Below are positions 1 to 7,049 of a stretch of 64,000 nucleotides of DNA, piece after piece. The DNA comes from Deltaproteobacteria bacterium (lineage in GTDB: Bacteria > Myxococcota_C > UBA6777). A program made the translations under genes and the position numbers. The number at the start of each line of letters is the position of its first letter. Within the stretch, counting starts at the first letter, position 1. Where the stretch lies: NCBI GenBank assembly GCA_006226375.1, contig SBHC01000040.1:62001-126000 (forward strand). Direction: 5' to 3'. Under the pieces are notes generated by a model. That model did no database searches. It was not told the DNA's origin and saw only the letters and a program-made list of their open reading frames with translations.

Positions 1-336
1 CGCTTCGGCCAGATGAGGCGAAGGATTGCGTTCTTCGAGTTGTTGGAGGAGGTTTTTGGTGTGGCCCAGCCCCAGCATCTCCATGTTGCTTTGACCGCGA
101 ATGCCCATGTCACTGGCGCTACCGAACAGCTGGGAGATGTTGTCTCCGTTCGGATCTGCGCTGCTGTTTGTTTCGGCTTGTGTGGGAGTGAAGGTGAACT
201 CTTCGTCCCGTGTGAGGAAGTTCTTCAACTCATCGAAGCCATCGTTCTCGACTTCTTTGAGAATGGGCTTGGGCGTTCCGTTGGTCCCATTCGTTTGGGG
301 TGTTTTGTTTTTGTTGCGCTGAAAAAGCTTAAACAT
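1..336 (-). CDS. Hypothetical protein, C-terminus cut by window edge
   Basis: An open frame runs from an ATG at 336 to the left edge without a stop, so at least 112 codons are present and the C-terminus is missing. It begins MFKLFQRNKNK and is hydrophilic, rich in Asn, Thr and Glu, with no signal peptide or membrane segment in the visible part. GAGG lies five bases before the ATG, and the start sits 7 bp after the V4R gene, so it is very likely the next gene of the same operon. I do not recognise the family; the Lys/Arg-rich N-terminus followed by an acidic, low-complexity stretch suggests a cytoplasmic, partly disordered protein. Function unknown. Confidence 0.6.
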   Translation of the reverse strand, partial: MFKLFQRNKNKTPQTNGTNGTPKPILKEVENDGFDELKNFLTRDEEFTFTPTQAETNSSADPNGDNISQLFGSASDMGIRGQSNMEMLGLGHTKNLLQQLEERNPSPHLAEA

Positions 337-343
337 GGTCGCC

Positions 344-1000
344 TCAGTTGCCTTCGAGTTTGCGTAGAATTTCTTTGGCCTGGGCCCCTTCGTTGAGCCA
401 GAACTCGGCTGCGTCCACTCGCTTTTCGCTTCCGATCAAGAACCGGCAGATGTCTTCGCCCATGGCGTAGCATTGAATCTCGATGCTGCTCAGCTCGTTC
501 CGAACAAGGTGGGTCATCGAGCCTGCGAGCAACCCGGCGTACAAGTGGCAGACGGGTTTGCCCACAAATTCGAGGCTTTTGGCAACGGCCGACTCGACCA
601 GGTCAACCACGATGTAACCTTGCTTCACTCGGCTGGTGTCGACTTTCCAGCTCCCCCATCCAGCTGCGGTGAGAGGCCACCACCACGTCTCCAGCATGAA
701 GTTCACGTTCATGTTGCGCATGGAGCGGTTGAACTCTTTTTGCATCCGAGCTTCAAACTTTTCCATGTCCAGCTTGCCCCACTCCAGTCCGCATTGGTAC
801 ATGATCAGCGCGCTAGCTTCGCCGACTTCAGCCTCCAGGCCTTCTTGCAACCCGACGATAAAGTCTTCGTTGCACATCATCCCCACACCCCCGTACCCAA
901 GCTCCAGGGCGGTGTCTTTGGTTTTGTGTCGAAGGTAGTCCGACGTCGCAAAGTAGTTGTGCTTGCGGTGGTAGGCTGGCAAATCGTGTTCTTCTAGCAT
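344..1000 (-). CDS. V4R (4-vinyl reductase-like) domain protein
   Basis: 218-residue soluble protein. The C-terminal half has the layout of V4R domains, a small-molecule-binding fold first noted in BchJ: a Trp-rich strand region, then GKPVCHLYAGLLAGSM, then EIQCYAMGEDICRFLI, which is the typical C-x(n)-G-x2-C ending. Such domains bind hydrophobic ligands or metal and are often sensory. Start: ATG at 1000 is preferred over the in-frame GTG at 1003 because GAGG lies seven bases before it. It lies 65 bp downstream of the ferredoxin gene and 7 bp before the next gene. The ligand is not deducible; a sensor coupled to the adjacent ferredoxin is an inference. Confidence 0.75.
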   Translation of the reverse strand: MLEEHDLPAYHRKHNYFATSDYLRHKTKDTALELGYGGVGMMCNEDFIVGLQEGLEAEVGEASALIMYQCGLEWGKLDMEKFEARMQKEFNRSMRNMNVNFMLETWWWPLTAAGWGSWKVDTSRVKQGYIVVDLVESAVAKSLEFVGKPVCHLYAGLLAGSMTHLVRNELSSIEIQCYAMGEDICRFLIGSEKRVDAAEFWLNEGAQAKEILRKLEGN

Positions 1001-1065
1001 CACTGCACCTCATCATGGGGTCTTGGGGGTAGAGACAGGGATTCCGTTCCTATCGTAGGCTGACG

Positions 1066-1539
1066 CTAGGCGTCGATGGTTTTGAGATTGTCAATGTCCA
1101 TCTGCAAGTCCGAGAGCTGGTCCAATGCCATGCGTAAGATGATCTTCCCTTCGGGTATCAACACTTGGCCTGTGATTGGGTGAAGGATGTTTTGTTCCGC
1201 TCGTTTGCCGAGAAGAGAGTACAGATCCGAGACCTGCTCCACGTACATTCCCTGTGGCAGCTTGACCTGAACTCCCTCACCCACAACCCGGGCTTGGCAG
1301 GCCAACCGACTGTTCCCACAGGCTCCTGTAATGCGGGACAATGTACGCTCTTCGCGTATCGTTCTTGGGGTGAGTGAGCCTTCTCCGTCTTCCACAAAGA
1401 CGTGACACGTTGCGCACAGACCACGGCCTTTGCACAGCATCATGACATCGACTTGTTCTGCCAACATGGCGTCAAGCACACGCTGGTTGGTTTGGACTTC
1501 CACTTTGCGATTGAGAGGATTCAATGAGATGGTTTTCAT
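1066..1539 (-). CDS. Adrenodoxin-type [2Fe-2S] ferredoxin with C-terminal extension
   Basis: 157 residues. The cluster motif is visible as C-x5-C-x2-C (CKGRGLCATC), with a fourth Cys in SRLACQAR about 35 residues later. This is the adrenodoxin/vertebrate-type spacing rather than the plant C-x4-C-x2-C type. It should be a cytoplasmic one-electron carrier. About 60 residues follow the usual domain end and carry predicted helices (LILRMALDQLSDLQ region), more than a minimal ferredoxin needs. Start: ATG at 1539, with AAGGAC about eight bases before it, is chosen over an upstream start at 1587 that would run into the preceding gene. No cognate reductase or P450 lies in the window; the partner is unknown. 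Confidence 0.85.
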   Translation of the reverse strand: MKTISLNPLNRKVEVQTNQRVLDAMLAEQVDVMMLCKGRGLCATCHVFVEDGEGSLTPRTIREERTLSRITGACGNSRLACQARVVGEGVQVKLPQGMYVEQVSDLYSLLGKRAEQNILHPITGQVLIPEGKIILRMALDQLSDLQMDIDNLKTIDA

Positions 1540-1565
1540 GCTGCACGTTCGTCCTTGTTGCGGCG

Positions 1566-2672
1566 TTAGCCTTTGGATTGTGTCCAAGGAGGCGTATCAA
1601 TGTCCTTAAGCAGAGCGGGAAAGTCTCGGATGACTCGCTGGCAGAGCTGAATCCAGCGGTCGTACGATTCTTGGAGGGAGCGGGCGTCGTGTCCTGTCAC
1701 CCACTGCTCTGCTTGCTCCACTTCCACTCCGCCCAGCGGCTTGACTCGCAAGGTGGTCTCCAGCTTAGGCTGACCTGCGATGGCTTTCTTCCAGTAGTTC
1801 GCGGAGACTGTTGGACCAATGTATTCTTTGGCGCATTCAATAGATTTGCGGACAAACGCTTCGATGTCTTTCCATCGACAGACACCCTTGGCCGCTGGCA
1901 GTGCTTCCTGCGAGATGGCATCGGGCACATCGTCAAGATATGCGCTGAACGAGGGCTGCGAGCTCTCCTTGTTGTTTTGCGGCGACTCCTCCAACGTTGG
2001 ACTCACCACAATAGGTGCTGGGCTTCCTGCTTCGTCACGTTCGTTTTCCGTCGGTAGGTTGGGCTGCGAGAACTCCAGGGCTGAATCCGAAACCATCGGA
2101 GGTTGGGGCAAATGAGAAATCGACGTGTACTGCCGGATCTTGGCGGTTTCGATGGTGCTGTCGGTGTCTGCGATCTCGGGCGGCTGTTTCCAACTGCGTG
2201 AGGAGGGGCTGCTTTGGCTCGAATCCATTCCTTCAGAACGTTCCTCTCTTTCATCTGAGCGAATCACCGAGACCGTGGCGGGTTCTTCCATGGAAGGCGC
2301 TGATACACTTTGCAAAGAGTAAGGCGGTGTGACGTACGCGTCTGAAATCATTTGAGGGTTAGGACGTTGTTGCTGGCGCGCCACCTGCATGATGGCAGAC
2401 CGCATGAGCAAGGGATTTTGACCTGGATCGTGAAAGCTAAAGAACACAGTTCCCTTTTGGTAGAAGGCGAGCATGGCCAGGCCACCCATTTCCGCGGACC
2501 ATTGCATGTCTTCAGGGAAGTGTTGTGCACAGAGGGAGGCGGCAACTTCTGCCGTATCTTCGAGAGCGACCGCATCTCTTCGGCTATCAGGAAGGATGTT
2601 GTACAGGGTGCTCCAGCCCTCATCCTGCGATAAGCTCCAAACAGCTTTGAGGTGCCTATTCCAACGCTCCAT
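1566..2672 (-). CDS. Unrecognised protein with possible Roadblock/LC7-like N-terminal domain
   Basis: 368 residues, cytoplasmic by composition. The first ~95 residues alternate helices and strands (EMGGLAMLAFYQKGTVFFSF, then a helix) in a way reminiscent of Roadblock/LC7 (MglB-like) folds; this is a weak visual match only. Residues ~100-260 are Pro/Ser/Glu-rich and probably disordered. The final ~100 residues form a helical segment with WKDIEAFVRKSIECAKEYIG. ATG at 2672 is chosen because it sits 1 bp after the TAA of the preceding gene (translational coupling) with GAGAGA upstream; an upstream extension would overlap that gene. No function is assigned. Confidence 0.6.
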   Translation of the reverse strand: MERWNRHLKAVWSLSQDEGWSTLYNILPDSRRDAVALEDTAEVAASLCAQHFPEDMQWSAEMGGLAMLAFYQKGTVFFSFHDPGQNPLLMRSAIMQVARQQQRPNPQMISDAYVTPPYSLQSVSAPSMEEPATVSVIRSDEREERSEGMDSSQSSPSSRSWKQPPEIADTDSTIETAKIRQYTSISHLPQPPMVSDSALEFSQPNLPTENERDEAGSPAPIVVSPTLEESPQNNKESSQPSFSAYLDDVPDAISQEALPAAKGVCRWKDIEAFVRKSIECAKEYIGPTVSANYWKKAIAGQPKLETTLRVKPLGGVEVEQAEQWVTGHDARSLQESYDRWIQLCQRVIRDFPALLKDIDTPPWTQSKG

Positions 2673-2673
2673 C

Positions 2674-3372
2674 TTAAGTGTCTCTCTCTGCGAAATGTAT
2701 GTGCTGTTTTTTCGCTTCTTGTTGGAGGAGGTCGTTGACACCAAGCTGCTGGTTTTGGGTGAGATGCACCGTCGTGTCATCAAAGGATGCCGTAAACCAT
2801 CGAGTGTGTTGGAGCTTGAGGTGCTGGATGCAAGGCTCTCCCGCAGCCGGGCGAAACGGACTCAACAAGCTGTTGAGCGCAATTAAACCTTCTACTATGC
2901 GTTCGTTTCCTGCATGGACATGATGGGTGCCTTGGAGAAGGGAGCCTTCGTTTGTGGAAGAGATCCACTGGCGAAAGTTCGGCGTCTTAGGCGTGGCGAA
3001 GTAGGCCTTGCTCATCCAGGGCTGAGAGTTTTGCTCATCCGATTGCAACAAACTGTTGGGTGAGTCTGTCATGTTTGACTTTGCGTACCAGGGTGTTGGC
3101 GACGGAGCCTGGTAGGAAGAGCCTTCCAACTCGAACTGTGACTCTTTTGCTGTGGTTAAGGGTTCGGGTTGTGGGGTCAGGAAACTCTCAGGTGCTATTG
3201 ACTCCTCAAAACTGGAAAGCAGCGTCTCTGTTTCCTCGTGGCTCATCGCCGCGATTAAGTTGTACTGCGTGCTCAAATCCTGGCGTGGTGAATTTTCAAA
3301 TGATTCCCCTCGAAAGATCTCGTTGCTCTCTGTCGCTGGAGAATGTTTTGCTGTCTCGTCCTTCTTAAGCAT
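2674..3372 (-). CDS. Unrecognised protein, first gene of the V4R/ferredoxin operon
   Basis: 232 residues. The N-terminal ~120 are Ser/Glu/Pro-rich and likely disordered; the C-terminal ~100 residues form a compact region (GSLLQGTHHVHAGNERIVEG, then WFTASFDDTTVHLTQNQQLG) with alternating strand and helix that resembles the N-terminal part of the following gene. The two may be paralogous partner subunits. ATG at 3372 is preferred because GAGAGGCGG precedes it. It lies first in a five-gene minus-strand run with very short spacers, behind a 1.07-kb AT-rich spacer that must contain the promoter. No family recognised. Confidence 0.55.
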   Translation of the reverse strand: MLKKDETAKHSPATESNEIFRGESFENSPRQDLSTQYNLIAAMSHEETETLLSSFEESIAPESFLTPQPEPLTTAKESQFELEGSSYQAPSPTPWYAKSNMTDSPNSLLQSDEQNSQPWMSKAYFATPKTPNFRQWISSTNEGSLLQGTHHVHAGNERIVEGLIALNSLLSPFRPAAGEPCIQHLKLQHTRWFTASFDDTTVHLTQNQQLGVNDLLQQEAKKQHIHFAERDT

Positions 3373-3503
3373 GTCCGCCTCTCTCGTGCCATGGTTCCCT
3401 CTCAACCCTTTTTCTTTTCAGAAAACACCATCATGAAATGGTATGGGTTGCTGTGGCTCGATCTTTTCAGCTTGGTTCCAATGGTTGAGTCATGTAAGAC
3501 CTT

Positions 3504-3527
3504 TTCTCTTTCTTGTTGGAAAGAGAA
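3504..3527. repeat. Perfect 9-bp stem-loop in AT-rich spacer
   Basis: TTCTCTTTC and GAAAGAGAA form a perfect 9-bp inverted repeat around the loop TTGTTG. It lies 132 bp upstream of the first minus-strand gene, so it could be a leader hairpin or a protein-binding site. Confidence 0.5.
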
Positions 3528-3554
3528 CTCTCCTTGCAAACCCCAAATCGTTTT

Positions 3555-3574
3555 CTTTTTTTCACGAAAAAAAG
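3555..3574. repeat. Perfect A/T inverted repeat
   Basis: CTTTTTTTC and GAAAAAAAG are perfect inverted arms separated by AC. Being almost pure A-tract and T-tract, it could act as a bent-DNA element as easily as a hairpin. Confidence 0.4.
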
Positions 3575-4438
3575 CCTATTCTTTTGCCATTTATGCATTG
3601 GAATGACTCTCTTCATGGAAGAAATACTCACACTTTTGGTGGAAGTCTTTGTTGTTTTAAATAGACGTCTACTACATGTTGATCTTTACCTGGACTCTTT
3701 GTTTTTTTCAAATGTTTTCATGTGTTATTCTTTGTATATAAGCAAATACAAGGCTTTGATTCTTCTTTTCCGATGCTTGATTTTTGCTGTCGTTCGCTTG
3801 AATTGTTAGTCTTGTCTAAATTAAAGTTGACATGTTCATGCTTTGTCTATGTTTGTTCTATGTTCTTCTGCTTTGGGTACAAAAGTCATCCACCATAGAG
3901 TATGATTGTACTTGTCTTGTTGAGACTAATTTACTTTTGCGATCAGATTTATGATTCTTTGTATCCTACTTATTGAAGTAGTATGTTAGGGGTTTCCACT
4001 ACGCTTTGTTTGCAGCGATAGATCAGGAGTTTGCTGCTAGGTCAATGTTTTGTTTCTTTTTCAAAGAGTTTGATGAGGAATGGATCTTTTGGAGAATATT
4101 GGGTCTGGTATCAAGGATTGTGACATTTGTACTGTGCCGATATTGTTAGAGAATATGGTTCACGTTTGCTGGGTTCGTTGCCGATTCTTTGGGTGATCTC
4201 TCTGATCGTGATCATCCAAAGATAGGTGATGCTTGGGATCTGGTTCCTGGTGTTTGTGTCGTCGTCTCTCTGGGTTGGAGTGGAACATGGAAAGGAAAGT
4301 AAGGTGATGAAGCTTGCCAGTTCTCCTTGCTTCCTGGTATCACAATGCCCAGTGTACAAAGCTATGAATGACAAAAAGAGCCTGGGTCGATAGCAACGGT
4401 AGCGTTGGTGTGCCTGGGAGTGAGAAAGGATAGAGAGC

Positions 4439-5719
4439 ATGGCGACGGAGAAACCTGAACTTTCTGCACATGAAGTGAAAGAGATGTTGAAGGAAGGGCA
4501 GGAGGTGAGTGGAGCGTACATTCCTCGCCTCAATCTTTCCAAGATGCAATTGGATTTTCCTATCCAGATTGTCGACTGTGAAATTGGTACACTGGACCTC
4601 AACCGGGCGGATGTTCCCGACAAAGTCACCGTGCGCCGATGCAAGATTGATATGTGTGTGCTGAGCGAAGCAACCTTCCACGACAAAGTCGACTTTAAGA
4701 AATGCTCCATCGGGCGGGGCCGCTTTCAACGTGTGACGTTTGAACAGACGGTCAACTTTTCGGAAGCCTCGCTAGCCTATAGCTCGTTTCACCAGAGCGA
4801 GTTTAAGGACAAGACCGACTTTTCGCGGTGTACTTTTGTGGGGGATGCCACGTTTACGGAGGTTAACTTTGCCTCCAACGTTAAGTTCATCCACTCCAAG
4901 TACAAAGAGCGCGGTATCTACCACAAGTGTCAGTTCCATGGGAAAGCCGACTTCAAGAACATAGAGGTCGCGAAAGATATGGAGCTTAAGGGATCAACAG
5001 CACACAGCGAGTTGTTGCTGAACAGCTCTGTGATTCAGCTGTCGCTCAACTTGATTGGGGCTCATCTTGAAGGCAAAACAGACTTTGCCAGCGTCTCGGT
5101 CGGTCGCAATCTCTCTTTGACGGGTGTCACGGTTGGCGAGGACCAAAGCTTCCGGTTCATTAACTCCAGCGCTGGTACCATTGTGTTTGAGCGGGAGATT
5201 GTAGAAGGTCATGTGTGGCCCGAGCAGGAGGGCGATTACGCTGCCGCAGCTCGTGAGTATGGCTTCTTGCGGACAGCCTTTGAGCACATCAACCGTTTTG
5301 ACGACGAAGACTGGGCTTACTACCAGTTTAAGCGGAACGAACGACGCGGGATGCCGATGTCGTACAACCCAATCGACCTGTTGATGCGGGCTGGGAACTA
5401 CTTGTTCTTGGATATCGGCTGTGGGTATGGAACCAAGCCGCTTCGGACACTCGCTGTGATTGCCATCATTGTGGCCTTTTTTGGAGGCTTCTACTTGCTG
5501 GGAGTCCCTGTGCCTCCTGGAGTGGATTACGGAGTGAGTTGGCCTGCTTTCAACAAGGTCATGCACTCGCTGTATTGCAGCATGTTGGCCTTCAGCGGTA
5601 GCGTGGCTGATGCGCAGTTAAAAGGTGGCTTTCGTCTTCTGGGTATGATTGAATACGCCCTGGGTGTGGTGTTTATGGGTCTCTTCATTGTTGCATTCAG
5701 TCGCAAGGTGATCCGCTAA
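4439..5719 (+). CDS. Pentapeptide-repeat protein with C-terminal two-helix channel-like membrane domain
   Basis: 426 residues. Residues ~20-235 are a degenerate pentapeptide-repeat right-handed beta-helix, with Phe or Leu recurring every five residues (VDFKKCSIGRGRFQRVTF; TDFSRCTFVGDATFTEVNF). A helical linker (~240-330) is followed by two membrane helices at ~335-360 and ~402-422 with a short re-entrant-like segment between them. This is the layout of pentapeptide proteins fused to two-TM potassium-channel modules, but the segment that should hold TxGYGD reads SGSVADAQ, so a K+ filter is absent. GAAAGGAT precedes the ATG. It shares its architecture with the giant protein at 7050-11705. Role unknown; membrane-tethered scaffold or gated pore are possibilities. 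Confidence 0.75.
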   Translation: MATEKPELSAHEVKEMLKEGQEVSGAYIPRLNLSKMQLDFPIQIVDCEIGTLDLNRADVPDKVTVRRCKIDMCVLSEATFHDKVDFKKCSIGRGRFQRVTFEQTVNFSEASLAYSSFHQSEFKDKTDFSRCTFVGDATFTEVNFASNVKFIHSKYKERGIYHKCQFHGKADFKNIEVAKDMELKGSTAHSELLLNSSVIQLSLNLIGAHLEGKTDFASVSVGRNLSLTGVTVGEDQSFRFINSSAGTIVFEREIVEGHVWPEQEGDYAAAAREYGFLRTAFEHINRFDDEDWAYYQFKRNERRGMPMSYNPIDLLMRAGNYLFLDIGCGYGTKPLRTLAVIAIIVAFFGGFYLLGVPVPPGVDYGVSWPAFNKVMHSLYCSMLAFSGSVADAQLKGGFRLLGMIEYALGVVFMGLFIVAFSRKVIR

Positions 5720-5785
5720 AACGCCACGTGGCTATGGACTGCGCTGGCTTCCTTTCTTTGCTGGCGCTCCTGGAAAGAGTCAATC

Positions 5786-7042
5786 ATGTTGGGCTACTCC
5801 CTCCATACAGGTCAGGCGTTTCTCCGTGATTTCCTGGCCGACAACTCCATCGACTTCAAAACATTCACTGTGGATTCCTTTCGTGAGTGGCTCTCCAAGG
5901 AGATTCAACGGAAGGAGCGCGATCCCGTGTTCCGAAAACGCTGTGAGATGCGTGACATTAGCAAGGAGCACCTGTCCATCCTACGCTCCTTGAACTTTAC
6001 GCACCGAGAGCGCAAGTCGAACTTTGAGGCTTCTCCTTACGCCAACCGGTTGGAAGAGATTGCTCGCGAGAGGGTCGGTGCCCAGCGCGCGTTGGAGGGT
6101 TTGGGGAACGCCATCGAGAAGGCGAGCGGCGACAAGCGAACGGCGATGGAAGGAAAGCTGGAGGGGTTTCAGTCGAAGCTGTCTGCCTTGGAGGAAGAGG
6201 AAACTCAAATCCTGACCCAAACTCCCGAGAAGGCGAGGTTGGACGAAGCGGAGCTGGCCCTCAACCGGTACCGTGAAGACATTGGCCTGGTCGCTTTGGA
6301 GGAAGAAATCCAGCTGCTCAACAAAGAGCAAGCCCGACACACCAATCGTGCAGGGACTCGGTTTGAGGATGTCTGCCGGGCGTTTGCCGAAGCAGAGATG
6401 CTCCCTCAGCTGAAGGAGCGCGGTGACTCCATGGAGCCAAGCCGAATCTTTATCTTGGGTGGTGTCACCCTTGGCATCGCTCATACGGAAATCGACAACA
6501 TCATCGTGCAGGTGGCTGACGACCCCAAGGAGCCTGTTGAGGTTCTTGCCGTTGTGGAGGCCAAACGAAACATCAACGATGTTGCGTCAGGTTTCTTTAT
6601 GCGTCAGCAAAACCTGGGGTTTCTGACCAACAACGATACGATGTATGAACCTGAGCGCTACATCACCAAGGTGTTTCGCGAGGGGCGTTTTGATAAGCCT
6701 GCAGTTCACAAAGAACACGACAGAGAGTTTTGTTTTTCGGTGGAGTCGTTTCGTCACTTCTCTCCAGAACAAGGCGTGGGATACTTTGTCGATCGACTGT
6801 ACTTCGTGGTGCAAAAGCGGAAGTTGTTGGGTGCGGATTCAGGCTTCCTTTCGCGAATTATGCACCGGGTGAGTACGGATGCGAACTTCGACCTGAACGA
6901 CGATGCCTACCTCCGCTCCCTTCACCAGTGGATTCTGGAGACGCTACCTCCCTTACAAACTCGCGATGTCATCGAGTACTACGCCCAAAACGAAGCCTGG
7001 GCGAAGCAATTCTTTATCTTGGAGCGAGAGCGAACAAACTGA
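5786..7042 (+). CDS. Coiled-coil protein with PD-(D/E)XK nuclease-like core
   Basis: 418 residues, soluble. Residues ~85-185 are a charged coiled coil. After it comes a pattern typical of PD-(D/E)XK enzymes: an acidic helix with Glu194 (RFEDVCRAF), a strand with Asp237 (HTEIDNIIV), then Glu258-Ala-Lys260 (VVEAK) on the next strand. That spacing fits a metal-dependent nuclease active site. The C-terminal ~150 residues are not recognised. GGAAAGAG precedes ATG 5786. It follows the pentapeptide channel-like gene by 66 bp on the same strand and converges, with only 7 bp between, on its giant paralogue. DNA or RNA cleavage is an inference from the motif; the family is unnamed to me. Confidence 0.6.
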   Translation: MLGYSLHTGQAFLRDFLADNSIDFKTFTVDSFREWLSKEIQRKERDPVFRKRCEMRDISKEHLSILRSLNFTHRERKSNFEASPYANRLEEIARERVGAQRALEGLGNAIEKASGDKRTAMEGKLEGFQSKLSALEEEETQILTQTPEKARLDEAELALNRYREDIGLVALEEEIQLLNKEQARHTNRAGTRFEDVCRAFAEAEMLPQLKERGDSMEPSRIFILGGVTLGIAHTEIDNIIVQVADDPKEPVEVLAVVEAKRNINDVASGFFMRQQNLGFLTNNDTMYEPERYITKVFREGRFDKPAVHKEHDREFCFSVESFRHFSPEQGVGYFVDRLYFVVQKRKLLGADSGFLSRIMHRVSTDANFDLNDDAYLRSLHQWILETLPPLQTRDVIEYYAQNEAWAKQFFILERERTN

Positions 7043-7049
7043 AGAGGGT

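Larger units (their letters stand above)
3373..4438. other. AT-rich spacer without a convincing gene
   Basis: About 1.07 kb between the divergently transcribed V4R operon and the first pentapeptide gene. It is clearly more AT-rich than its surroundings and T-rich on the + strand. The short frames in it (for example 3513-3809) give Phe/Leu-rich, biased peptides with no ribosome binding site and are judged fortuitous. It contains two strong stem-loops (3504-3527, 3555-3574) and scattered promoter-like hexamers (for example TTGTGA at 4118 and TATTGT at 4141, 17 bp apart). It probably carries the promoters for both directions; a small RNA is possible but unsupported. Confidence 0.6.

Noticed and set aside
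3513-3809. 98-residue Leu/Phe-rich frame in the AT-rich spacer
   Set aside because: Composition follows the T-rich DNA, there is no ribosome binding site, and overlapping frames in the same stretch look alike.
4111-4710. 199-codon minus-strand frame before and inside the first pentapeptide gene
   Set aside because: It overlaps the well-supported start of the pentapeptide gene and gives a Ser/Thr/Leu-rich peptide with no domain.
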